Shown here: piece by piece, positions 1-7,177 of the stretch | Layout of the letters: each line of letters starts with the position of its first letter | Numbering within the stretch: position 1 is the first letter of the stretch | Assembly: GCA_964023205.1 (NCBI GenBank) | Contig: OZ026842.1 | Coordinates: 35,169,501-35,233,500, forward strand | Direction of reading: 5' to 3' | Source: Lutraria lutraria | Lineage: Eukaryota > Mollusca > Bivalvia > Venerida > Mactridae | DNA: 64,000 nucleotides | The notes under the pieces: generated by a model | The model's database searches: none | The model's input: only the letters and a program-made list of their open reading frames with translations | Told to the model about the DNA's origin: nothing | Position numbers and translations under genes: made by a program

Positions 1-261
1 GGTAGCAATTTCACTGTCGACTGCTAGGTCTGTACCATCTGCCTGTATAATTTTGAGTTTTAGGTACAGGTAAGATTGATTCAGATCTGTCCATTTTTCT
101 GTCTGTGCAGGAATCACAAATTCAATCGGAGCATTATTGTCCAGGGCAGAAATGGGATAATGCTCAGTCCATTGACCTTCTTGCATGGCTGTCATGGTAG
201 GTGGCACAACAGACACATCCAACTCTGTCTTACTACATTCACAGGAACCGTGTTGCATCAT
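1..261 (-). CDS. Major capsid protein (hexon-like), N-terminal 87 residues, cut by window edge
   Basis: Reading the minus strand from ATG 261-259 gives an open frame to the window edge; a second ATG follows at once at 256-258. The visible N-terminus has a Cys/His-containing start and then segments such as IEFVIPAQTEKWTDLNQSYL and LYLKLKI, the pattern at the start of the double jelly-roll major capsid proteins of Polintons (the family often labelled F54H12.2-like in animal genomes). It lies 2 nt downstream of the basic-protein gene stop on the same strand, the usual capsid neighbourhood. The product would form the virion shell. Only the N-terminus is seen, so integrity is unknown. Confidence 0.8.
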   Translation of the reverse strand, partial: MMQHGSCECSKTELDVSVVPPTMTAMQEGQWTEHYPISALDNNAPIEFVIPAQTEKWTDLNQSYLYLKLKIIQADGTDLAVDSEIAT

Positions 262-263
262 GA

Positions 264-629
264 TTAATCGAAAATATCAAGAGGTCTGGCCTGCTTAACT
301 CGGCGATGATGAAGTTTCGAATGAGGTCTTTTCTTGACTGGTTTGCTCTTTATACGTCTTTTGGGGCTGGCCACAGCACGTAGCAAGGATTCACCCACAT
401 CTTTTAATAAAGAGGCTCCACGTTTTCGTATTACTTGTTTAGCGTTTGATCCTGTCAAGATATCATTGATAGCGGCTCTTCCTTGCTGGAGTCCTTCTTT
501 TTTCAAGGTGTGAACTCCAGATTTCACAAATGGATTCAGTAAAGGCATAATTCTTTTCATGGCTTTCTTAAACATGGATCCAAGTCCGTGTCCATATTGT
601 CGAGGTTGGCCTTGGTAAGTAGGTATCAT
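264..629 (-). CDS. Small basic virion core-like protein (121 aa)
   Basis: The N-terminus has a Gly-rich segment (GQPRQYGHGLGSMFKKAMKR) followed by an amphipathic stretch. The C-terminal third is strongly basic (KRRIKSKPVKKRPHSK, HHRRVKQ). This layout recalls the small DNA-binding or pX/pVI-like minor virion proteins encoded beside the major capsid gene in adenoviruses and Polintons. The start codon overlaps the stop of the upstream penton-like gene by 4 nt (ATGA), implying coupled expression from one transcript. The role in packaging DNA or bridging DNA to capsid is inferred from composition and position; no catalytic motif is visible. Confidence 0.65.
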   Translation of the reverse strand: MIPTYQGQPRQYGHGLGSMFKKAMKRIMPLLNPFVKSGVHTLKKEGLQQGRAAINDILTGSNAKQVIRKRGASLLKDVGESLLRAVASPKRRIKSKPVKKRPHSKLHHRRVKQARPLDIFD

Positions 630-1467
630 TGTCTTTGACGTAGGTGTAGTTTCACCATAGACTTCCCATGAATAAACTGAATAGACTGGCCAGTGTCACC
701 CCTTATATGGATAGTGATGGTGTCAAAGTCGGCTTTAGCCAGTGGTACATAGTGTAAATTCAAGAACTCGAAATGAATATGGGGGTTAGTTCCTGCTTTC
801 GTTCTCGGATCAAATGGAGCTACACGTAAGATGGGGGCTTCTATGTTTCCCAAATAGGTATAAGACGCGAGGTCAGAATAAACAAACAAATGATTATGAC
901 CCATGTTAATATCTACGCCATGAGGAAACGGATCTGGAGTGTCTTTAAAAAAGATGGTAGAAGAACTATCAGGGGCTCCACCCAGTTTAATAAACATGTG
1001 AGGATGAAACTGAATGCCTAGTTGATCCGAACTGTCCAGTTTTGCGCGTTTACTTTGTCCTGAAAAACCCATGGTAAATCGAAGGCCTTTCTGTCTAAAT
1101 ATTTTACCTAATTGATCTTTTACGGTAAAGTCAATCGTCTCGATCAAATGTTGGGGTGTGACATAAGTTCTTATAGGAATACAAAGTCGTACACCTTTTT
1201 CTTCTTTATTGGGGAGAGTACAATAGGTCTCAAAGTTTTCTAAGGCCTTACCCAGGACAGGATCGTGTGTGACAATGTAGAAATGTCGCTCTTCTTCAGT
1301 GACATTAATGACCTGACTAGGAACAATCATTTCCACTAAGGCAATTTCCCAATCTTGTTTATTGAGATGGATGGGTTTTGCCAGTTGGTACGAAAACAAC
1401 ATTGCGTATTGTCTTGGAATAAATCCATAGAGCTATCACTCATGAGTGTGATGTAAAACGAACTCAT
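626..1467 (-). pseudogene. Penton-like minor capsid protein, frame broken near 5' end
   Basis: The frame 1402-626 (258 aa) carries the Polinton minor capsid pattern: PIHL near the start, WEIALVEMIVP, and a C-terminal GDTGQSIQFIHGKSMVKLHLR. It begins abruptly, without the usual N-terminus. A second frame starting at ATG 1465-1467 begins MSSFYIT and has the expected N-terminal pattern, but stops matching at about 1400, where the other frame takes over. ATG 1465-1467 overlaps the upstream gene's stop as ATGA, like neighbouring junctions, so I take it as the original start. A small indel near 1400 is the simplest reading. The protein is a single jelly-roll capsomer that would form the vertices. 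Confidence 0.75.
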
Positions 1468-1709
1468 GTTGATTTAGGTTTATTGAATTTCAAGGAGGGA
1501 TTCGGTAGAATATAACCTAGAGAACTACTTAAAAGCAGAAGCCACAATTCTCGATCGGGTCGTTGAAAACACAAATTAAATAGCGATACGGTAATAATAA
1601 TAAATACCACTACAATTTGTGACAAAAAAGTGACCTTATTTTTGGGTTCACACAATTTGGCTTGCTCTGAGGCAGTCACTACCACACTGGCCGTATCAGT
1701 TTGAGACAT
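1464..1709 (-). CDS. Small membrane protein of Polinton type (81 aa)
   Basis: I start at ATG 1707-1709 because the longer frame upstream has no support and this Met begins the conserved-looking part. Residues about 28-48 form a strong hydrophobic segment (VVVFIIITVSLFNLC). A second hydrophobic patch, ELWLLLLSSSLGYILPNP, closes the protein. Short proteins with one membrane span and an LWxxLLSSxLGYxLPNP-like tail recur between integrase and minor capsid genes of Polintons, as I remember the family. Function is unknown; a virion membrane or entry/egress role would be a guess. The stop overlaps the next gene's start by 3 nt. Confidence 0.6.
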   Translation of the reverse strand: MSQTDTASVVVTASEQAKLCEPKNKVTFLSQIVVVFIIITVSLFNLCFQRPDRELWLLLLSSSLGYILPNPSLKFNKPKST

Positions 1710-1729
1710 GATGTATTTATTAACAAACT

Positions 1730-2824
1730 TCAAACGAGATGGGATTCGGGAATCCAACTGTCAAATTTCGAAGGATAACCTTTCCAATGCACTTTAATTT
1801 CTCGTCTTCCGTCTACCTTACTCTGGCGATGTGCGAGCACTGATTCAATTTCATAGATAGCATCATCTTTTATAACCTGTACTTCAGAAAAATAAAACGA
1901 ACCCAGTATGGGTTCTCCGTCTAAATCAGTCAATTTCACAGTAGCAGGAGAGGTCTTTTTGACTTGGATCACTTTAAACAGTTCAGTGGTCCAGTTGGGT
2001 AGATAACCTTTATCAAATGTACGTTTTGTTTTATTGATACGAACAATATCTCCCACATGAAGGGTCGTCGACGCTTTCTTTCTTGATTTTCCATACAAGG
2101 TCAAGGCCACTTGAGATTCGTTATTCTCATTCACGGATACGGGTGCCATTTGTATACTACGATGAACACGATGATTATAGGCATGCACGAGATCAGGCAA
2201 TACCTGAATATACCTTCGTGTTTTATGATGCGTAAAGTATTTCCACATGCGTGATTTTAAGGTCCGTTGAAAACGTTCCACTATACTAGCCTTAGTTTCT
2301 GGGTTTTCAGTCGTAAAATAATGAATCCCTACTTTGTCTAAAAACTGTTGAAACCTTTGATTCTTGAATTCTGTTCCTTTATCGGTTTGCAACGCTTTAG
2401 GTTGTCTCGTTTTAAGAATAGAGCGAAACGCTTCCACCAATGTGAGCCCCGTTTTATCCTTGAGGGGAACGACCCAAGCATATTTTGAAAACACGTCAAT
2501 GACACACAACAAATATCGATAAGGGGTGTTGTACTGAGCCAAGGATTGCATGTCTGCCAAATCAGCTTGCCATTGATGATCAATACCACCCACAATTGTT
2601 TTCCGTCTCGAGAATGCCCTACGGATAGGTTTGTGCAGGGTATAGGTCTTTTGTCCCTTCAACCAGGATCGCACTTGACTTGGCGTAATGGATTTCAGTT
2701 GAGTTCGAGCTGCTGTAGTAAGACGTTCTACCCCACCAAAACCAGCCGGATGATGGGGATCATAATAAATCTGATGTAACAGACTGTCTACCTTTTTGTT
2801 CATGTTGTCTAGTAGGCTTCCCAC
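1730..2824 (-). CDS. Polinton integrase: DDE catalytic core plus C-terminal chromodomain (364 aa)
   Basis: The rve-type core contains Asp88 (WQADLADM), Asp148 (QTDKGTEF) and Glu183 (SIVERFQ). The second Asp and the Glu are exactly 35 residues apart, the D,D35E spacing of retroviral-type integrases. An N-terminal region (about residues 20-60) precedes the core. The last 40 residues form a chromodomain (YEIESVLAHR, VHWKGYPSKFDSWIPESHLV), suggesting targeting to methylated-histone chromatin. The enzyme would join element ends to host DNA. The frame is intact, about the usual Polinton integrase length. The 5' end overlaps the upstream gene by 16 nt. Confidence 0.95.
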   Translation of the reverse strand: MGSLLDNMNKKVDSLLHQIYYDPHHPAGFGGVERLTTAARTQLKSITPSQVRSWLKGQKTYTLHKPIRRAFSRRKTIVGGIDHQWQADLADMQSLAQYNTPYRYLLCVIDVFSKYAWVVPLKDKTGLTLVEAFRSILKTRQPKALQTDKGTEFKNQRFQQFLDKVGIHYFTTENPETKASIVERFQRTLKSRMWKYFTHHKTRRYIQVLPDLVHAYNHRVHRSIQMAPVSVNENNESQVALTLYGKSRKKASTTLHVGDIVRINKTKRTFDKGYLPNWTTELFKVIQVKKTSPATVKLTDLDGEPILGSFYFSEVQVIKDDAIYEIESVLAHRQSKVDGRREIKVHWKGYPSKFDSWIPESHLV

Positions 2825-3555
2825 TTAGGTTCTGCTTTCATCTGTTTGACAGGTTTACTTATAGGTTCTGCTTTCATCCGTTTACTTATAGGTGAAGGAG
2901 GCTCAACAAAACTATCAAAGAATTCATCCTCCTCCGAGTCGTCTGCTTTTTGCATCCATGACCATCTCCGTTTATTTCCTATCACTTCTTGTGGTACATT
3001 GACATCTCTTAGTCCACTAGAAAACTGTTCCCATCCTCTAGGCTCCGACCCTTTTCTATGACGTATGACATCATTGACCAAATCAATAATGTTGGATCCT
3101 TGTATTGGTTTTCCATGGTATTCCAACATCCCATGATCATTCCATGACATGTGGGGATGATTTTGTAGAAAGTGTAATAAAAGCTGAGTTTTTCGACGCA
3201 TGGTAGTAGGAACACTTTCAAGAATCCGATCCGTCAATGTAGCAGGAGCCGCTTGTGCCCCTTGTGCACCTTGAGCAGCTGGAACAACCGGTGCAGCCGG
3301 TGCAACTGGTGCAGCCAGAGTAGCCGGTTCACGTGCTTTTTGATGAGACAGTTGAAACCTTTGCAAGACTTGCCCATAGTGTTGTGCTTTTTCTGATTCA
3401 GACAACGATTCATTTTGTAATACGTCTCCCATTTGTTTCTGTAAATCGGATGTTTGACTGACTTGCGGGGGAGGAGGTAAACGTGGTCGTTGTTCTGTTT
3501 TCCATCGATTCATCTCTTCTAGCATTTTGAATGGGACGATAGCCATTTTCTTCAT
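2809..3555 (-). CDS. Conserved Polinton protein of unknown function with Ala/Pro/Gln linker (248 aa)
   Basis: Three parts are visible. An N-terminal helical region (1-75) contains a PPPP stretch. A low-complexity Ala/Pro/Val/Gln linker spans about 77-106. A compact core (107-200) includes GSNIIDLVNDVIRHRK and PRGWEQFSSGLRDVNVP. The C-terminus is acidic and then carries repeated MKAEP units with lysines. The core resembles a protein recurring in animal Polintons with no assigned function, as I recall it. Position between integrase and virion-type genes and the 4-nt ATGA overlap upstream suggest a structural or DNA-associated role; this is inference. Confidence 0.7.
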   Translation of the reverse strand: MKKMAIVPFKMLEEMNRWKTEQRPRLPPPPQVSQTSDLQKQMGDVLQNESLSESEKAQHYGQVLQRFQLSHQKAREPATLAAPVAPAAPVVPAAQGAQGAQAAPATLTDRILESVPTTMRRKTQLLLHFLQNHPHMSWNDHGMLEYHGKPIQGSNIIDLVNDVIRHRKGSEPRGWEQFSSGLRDVNVPQEVIGNKRRWSWMQKADDSEEDEFFDSFVEPPSPISKRMKAEPISKPVKQMKAEPKWEAY

Positions 3556-3923
3556 AGCTTTTTCACCAGTGTGGCAACACCTCCACTGAGTGCTCCTACA
3601 GCAACAGCTTTACCAATGATTGGAGCAAGAGCCAGTAATGGAAATAATCCTCCTTTTTGATTCAACACACGTTTCTTTTTTTGAATGGATACTCTTTTAT
3701 CTGCTAAAGTGCGGAGATGTTGACGCTTGGACTTCAACCTTTGCTTTTGAGAGGGGGATAAGGCAACATTGCCTTTTAAAACATTCTGACAGCATTCTGC
3801 CACACATTGAATCATTTCTTTAGATGCTCCATGTATCATCTTTCTTCTTAACCCATCTGGGGCTTGAGTTAAACCCAAAACCAGATGTCCGTATTTATGC
3901 AGGAGTGGTCGCTTTGGTGCCAT
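3552..3923 (-). CDS. Small basic protein with hydrophobic tail, Polinton-conserved (123 aa)
   Basis: The middle contains a helical segment with CVAECCQNVLKGNVALSPSQ, then a basic stretch (KQRLKSKRQHLRTLADKRVS, KKKRVLNQKGG). The tail is hydrophobic and Gly/Ala-rich (FPLLALAPIIGKAVAVGAL). The layout resembles a capsid-inner or membrane-lytic minor virion protein. Its central part aligns by eye with the N-terminal 95 residues of the neighbouring Ser/Arg-rich protein (4286-5110), so the two may be paralogues. No enzyme motif is seen. The function is unknown. Confidence 0.65.
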   Translation of the reverse strand: MAPKRPLLHKYGHLVLGLTQAPDGLRRKMIHGASKEMIQCVAECCQNVLKGNVALSPSQKQRLKSKRQHLRTLADKRVSIQKKKRVLNQKGGLFPLLALAPIIGKAVAVGALSGGVATLVKKL

Positions 3924-3961
3924 TATGTCAAATAATACCTGTTTTTATTTCTTCACAGCTT

Positions 3962-4285
3962 TTATACTAAAGCATCAAAGGCTTGTCTTGAAGCTGGATT
4001 CATAGGGCCCTGTCTCATCAGGTGAATACGATGTCTCAAAAGGGGTTTCAAGACAGCCTGTCTTGATAAGGTAGACAAGGATAGGGGTGAAAAACGGCAC
4101 AATGGAGTGTCTGGTGAACTTCTTGAACTGGGAGATGATCTACTGGATGAACTGTGAGATGATCTGCTGGATGAACTCCTAGATGAATTTCTAGGTGTGC
4201 TCCTAGATAAACTACTTGGTCCACTGCTTGAATAACTCAAACTACTTGGCGAACTTCTAGATAAACTCAAACTCAAACTGCTTGG
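3962..4285 (-). pseudogene. C-terminal part of Ser/Arg-rich core protein, cut off by an in-frame stop
   Basis: This frame is in phase with 4286-5110 and continues its SSGPSSLSRS-type repeats without interruption except for a TGA at 4286-4288. No ATG is suitably placed at its start. The tail leaves the repeat and becomes unique (LLRHRIHLMRQGPMNPASRQ). The simplest reading is one ancestral gene of about 380 codons (5110 to 3962) with a nonsense mutation inside the repeat. Readthrough or an assembly error cannot be excluded. Confidence 0.7.
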
Positions 4286-5110
4286 TCAACTTCTAGATAA
4301 ACTGCTTGGCCCACTGCTTGAATAACTGCTTGAAGAACTGCTTGGTCCACTTCTTGATAAACTTCTTGAACTTCTAGGTGTACTAAAAGAGCTTGGTCCA
4401 CTTCTAGATAAACTTCTAGATGAACTTCTTAAACTTTTAGATGGATTCTGAGAAGTAAAACTTCTGTTTGATCCACTTCTAGAAGACTTTTGAGATGAGC
4501 TTTTAGATGAATTTCTAGATGAGCTAAAGCTCAAACTACTCACAGGACTGATAGGAGACCATTGTAACTTACTGATTGGAGTTACAGCCATAGAGGGTGT
4601 TGAAGTGGTTTGCTTTCGACGACGGAGAGTAATAAAACGTTCATTGATCTTGGCAGGCGATTTTCTGACTACTTTTTTAGCTGGAGCTTTTCTAGGTTTT
4701 CTTGCTCTTTTAGCTGGAGATTTTCTAGGTTTTTTAGCAGGCGCTTTTCTGGCTTTTTTAGCTGGAGATTTTACAAATTTACGAATCGTCTTTTGACCAT
4801 TCCATCGGAGTAAACTTCGTATCATGACTCCACCAAGAAATCCACCTCCTCCTGGTTTCAATATGAGTTGACGTTTAGTATCCATGTCCACTTGATCATC
4901 TCCCAGCTGCTCTAATTCATGCTGATGTTTTTGCATAAAGTTTTGTGTTTGTTTAGGTAGCACAATTTTCTTTTTTAAAATCACCTTTGCTGCTAAGGTG
5001 AACCACTTGAGCATTTCTTTTAATCCAGACCGTAGCATTTGCTCCCGTACAGTAGGGTCTCGTTCCTGACCCAAATGTTCTAACGATTGAGCTATGGCTG
5101 TGGCTGACAT
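4286..5110 (-). CDS. Core-like protein: conserved head, H1-like PAKK repeats, Ser/Arg-rich tail (truncated)
   Basis: Residues 1-95 resemble the 123-aa neighbour (KEMLKWFTLAAKVILKKKIV, then a basic stretch and Gly-rich GGGGFLGG). Residues about 114-155 are tandem (K/R)(S/A)PAKK units, the composition of linker histone H1 tails and viral DNA-condensing proteins. From about 180 the chain is Ser-rich with repeated SSLSRSGPSS. The S-P-A-K motifs could be CDK phosphorylation sites. A DNA-compacting virion core role is inferred. The frame stops at TGA 4286-4288, after which the repeat continues in phase, so this product is probably truncated. Confidence 0.7.
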   Translation of the reverse strand: MSATAIAQSLEHLGQERDPTVREQMLRSGLKEMLKWFTLAAKVILKKKIVLPKQTQNFMQKHQHELEQLGDDQVDMDTKRQLILKPGGGGFLGGVMIRSLLRWNGQKTIRKFVKSPAKKARKAPAKKPRKSPAKRARKPRKAPAKKVVRKSPAKINERFITLRRRKQTTSTPSMAVTPISKLQWSPISPVSSLSFSSSRNSSKSSSQKSSRSGSNRSFTSQNPSKSLRSSSRSLSRSGPSSFSTPRSSRSLSRSGPSSSSSSYSSSGPSSLSRS

Positions 5111-5144
5111 GATGACTGAATGATCTTATATGAGTAAACGATGT

Positions 5145-5792
5145 TTATATATACACAACTGGTCCACGTTTTTCTCCAGTGATCCAGTGATGAAAAATAT
5201 CTGTTCTTAACCGATAACTGTCTGGTGTTTGAGGGTGAAAGTCAATCACTAAATACCCATGAGGTGTAGAGATAGCATCTTGATAAGCGGGTAACAAGTG
5301 TGGCAATTGAATTTGATTCGCCAACACTTTGATTTGTCCTTTATCTCTTGTGTTTTGAAATAAGATCATGTAATGTGCATTTAAACTCAGGGTACGACTG
5401 GCTTTCGATTGTTGAAACATGTTTTGTGTAATGTAGATCACACTAGCATTACGATGGTGACCTTTTCGTGTAAACCATAATTTGATTTTCTCTTCATCTT
5501 TATCACCAAGCATGTCATCAAATATAATTAAATGAGGAATGGATGTATCCTCTACTATCTCTTCATCCTCGTCAGGTATCCCCTGTATGAACCGAATACT
5601 AGGTTCTTGTTCTTGTAATTGTGCATAGGCTACTTGCCATTCTTTGTAACACCATACAATACGCTCTGGTACTACTTGAAACAAATCTGATTTGTATTCC
5701 AACACCTTTTTTACAAATTGTGTTTTACCAGAGCCACTAGGGCCTGAGATAAACATATTGCAAGGATGCTTAAAAAGTAAACTGGACTCCAT
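5145..5792 (-). CDS. Genome-packaging ATPase, FtsK/HerA superfamily (215 aa)
   Basis: Walker A is GPSGSGKT at residues 17-24, in the typical context CNMFISGPSGSGKTQFVKK. Walker B is HLIIFDD at 87-93 with an acidic run before it. A TQN motif (YITQNMFQQ, about 120-128) follows at the sensor position expected for A32-like packaging ATPases. Length matches Polinton packaging ATPases. It would pump the genome into preformed capsids. The start ATG 5790-5792 is preceded by an 89-nt gap that holds the 3' end signals of the upstream gene, so it probably opens a separate transcript with the downstream virion genes. Confidence 0.92.
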   Translation of the reverse strand: MESSLLFKHPCNMFISGPSGSGKTQFVKKVLEYKSDLFQVVPERIVWCYKEWQVAYAQLQEQEPSIRFIQGIPDEDEEIVEDTSIPHLIIFDDMLGDKDEEKIKLWFTRKGHHRNASVIYITQNMFQQSKASRTLSLNAHYMILFQNTRDKGQIKVLANQIQLPHLLPAYQDAISTPHGYLVIDFHPQTPDSYRLRTDIFHHWITGEKRGPVVYI

Positions 5793-5881
5793 GACGTGAA
5801 AATCACAACTAACACTATTGGAAGAAAAACATTTTATTTATTTGTATAACCAGATAAAACATGATTGAGTTCTTTACAAGT
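5793..5881 (-). terminator. Poly(A) signals between early-type and virion-type gene blocks
   Basis: On the minus strand two overlapping AATAAA hexamers lie at 5842-5833, just after the stop of the 120-aa gene at 5882. This is the only AT-rich intergenic gap between 626 and 7109. It marks the likely 3' end of the unit running down from the polymerase side, and the DNA next to ATG 5792 should hold the promoter of the packaging/virion block, though no TATA box is obvious. Confidence 0.55.
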
Positions 5882-6244
5882 TTATGTATGAGTACAAGAA
5901 TAATCACAACAAGAACAACACATGTCATGTAAGGGTAACAACAGTTTGTCAGAAAATTCAAACACACATTCTGAATGTCCAAATTGACTCAGAAATGTTA
6001 ACACAGAGTCATTGTTCACCACCTGTTTGAACCAATCCGTTTCACTCAAGTCCATGGGTACTGATTGTTTATAAAACGAATTCATCACATGAAGTCCATG
6101 TTTCATTTCTTCAAACATGTCTGGTGTACTCAACTGTTGTCGAATCCATTCCAGAGAATGATGACCTTCAGGTATCTTCATACGATAAGCAAATACCAAT
6201 GCTTTTCTCAACAGGGTATGGTTCATAATATCAAACTGTTCCAT
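5882..6244 (-). CDS. Unknown Polinton accessory protein with Cys-rich tail (120 aa)
   Basis: Not recognised. The protein is mostly helical-looking, with a middle segment DWFKQVVNNDSVLTFLSQFG and a C-terminus MCCSCCDYSC containing five cysteines within ten residues, which could bind metal. The part from about residue 30 to 90 aligns loosely with the upstream 6223-6510 protein (a W at the same place followed by ND-V), so the two may be diverged tandem duplicates. The gene lies between the polymerase and the ATPase, and is followed by the poly(A) signals at 5833-5842. Confidence 0.55.
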   Translation of the reverse strand: MEQFDIMNHTLLRKALVFAYRMKIPEGHHSLEWIRQQLSTPDMFEEMKHGLHVMNSFYKQSVPMDLSETDWFKQVVNNDSVLTFLSQFGHSECVFEFSDKLLLPLHDMCCSCCDYSCTHT

Positions 6245-6510
6245 TCTTGAATCGTGTGAATCACTCTATCGTTACATACATAAGTATTCCAATCGTCTCG
6301 ATGGATAGCTTTCAAGTCTAAGTGTGCACTGATCATAGCATCACGAATCATCTGTCTAAATAGTTCAAACGTGTGAGGGTTCAGAATCCACGCGCGAATG
6401 TCCTTGACCTTGACAAGGTCATCTTGTACAATACTGTATAACGTATCCGTATACAGCTCAAAATCCAAAATGTAATATAAACTTATAAATCGTCTAGATG
6501 GTTTAACCAT
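6223..6510 (-). CDS. Unknown Polinton accessory protein, possible paralogue of its neighbour (95 aa)
   Basis: Not recognised. I prefer ATG 6508-6510 (MVKPSRRF) over the upstream alternative at 6531. The protein contains WILNPHTFELFRQMI and DWNTYVCNDRVIHTIQEW, which match in spacing the corresponding part of the 120-aa protein downstream (IRQQLSTPDMFEEM, DWFKQVVNNDSVLTFLSQF). It overlaps both neighbours (by 28 nt upstream and 22 nt downstream), as expected in a compressed viral gene block. No function can be assigned. Confidence 0.5.
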   Translation of the reverse strand: MVKPSRRFISLYYILDFELYTDTLYSIVQDDLVKVKDIRAWILNPHTFELFRQMIRDAMISAHLDLKAIHRDDWNTYVCNDRVIHTIQEWNSLIL

Positions 6511-7109
6511 AATTGAATATTTCCTGAACAAATCACTATTCTAGGTCGATTCGCATGAACGGCTTCAATCTCGTCTTTGACTTCTCTTAAGCGGTGCCTT
6601 AATTTATAGAACACGGCACGATACTGTAGAATATGAATAACATGAGTGAACGGTACCTGTCTCTTAAATACCATGATACCACGTATTTTAAACTGTGAAT
6701 ACTGACGCCATCCGGGGTGAGATCTCCCATTGTCCTCTTCAGCCATACTGAACCATATCACATTGGGGGTAGTACGAAAATTGTTAGCTAAGGCAGATAC
6801 GTCGCTCAAATTAGCATCGTGGATTAAAAAATCCCATGTCGTAGATAACATACGATCTAAGCTTTGTTGTACCACATTCAGTTTTCGTAGAATAGGTAAT
6901 TTTTGGTTGAATGACAAGTCCTGGCGATCACCTACATCCTTCAACAGTCTCTCTATCCGTCGATGATTTGTATGTTGTAAGCTATGTATAGCATTATGAG
7001 TAGCCCATGTGTGCACTAACTCCATCTTCCATGTTTTAGCGTTAGCCCATATGACATAACGATAAATTTTAAGTCTCAGCTCTATCGGTAGTAAGGGTAT
7101 CCAATCCAT
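6483..7109 (-). CDS. Unknown Polinton accessory protein with F-box-like N-terminus (208 aa)
   Basis: The first 20 residues read MDWIPLLPIELRLKIYRYVI, close to the LPxELxxxIxxY core of F-box motifs that recruit Skp1. The rest contains a long helical basic region (RAVFYKLRHRLREVKDEIEA) and no domain I recognise. If the F-box reading is right, the protein could redirect an SCF ubiquitin ligase, a common strategy of large DNA viruses; this is inference from one motif. The gene sits directly downstream of the polymerase, and a TCAAGGTCA site at 7169-7177 lies 60 nt before its start. Confidence 0.6.
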   Translation of the reverse strand: MDWIPLLPIELRLKIYRYVIWANAKTWKMELVHTWATHNAIHSLQHTNHRRIERLLKDVGDRQDLSFNQKLPILRKLNVVQQSLDRMLSTTWDFLIHDANLSDVSALANNFRTTPNVIWFSMAEEDNGRSHPGWRQYSQFKIRGIMVFKRQVPFTHVIHILQYRAVFYKLRHRLREVKDEIEAVHANRPRIVICSGNIQLWLNHLDDL

Positions 7110-7168
7110 GTCTTTATGAATAATGACTTTTAGATGACTTGTTCTAGGCCAAAAGGTATCCTAAAAGG

Positions 7169-7177
7169 TCAAGGTCA
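7169..7177. promoter_or_regulatory. Nuclear-receptor extended half-site TCAAGGTCA
   Basis: TCAAGGTCA, the SF-1/ERR/FTZ-F1 type extended half-site, overlaps the end of the polymerase gene and precedes the 208-aa gene. With the two preceding bases it forms AGGTCAAGGTCA, two half-sites in direct repeat. The same element recurs at the other promoters of this mobile element. Confidence 0.35.

Noticed and set aside
2338..2595. Open frames overlapping integrase, polymerase and other Polinton genes on either strand
   Set aside because: They are frame shadows without protein patterns, overlapped by well-supported genes.
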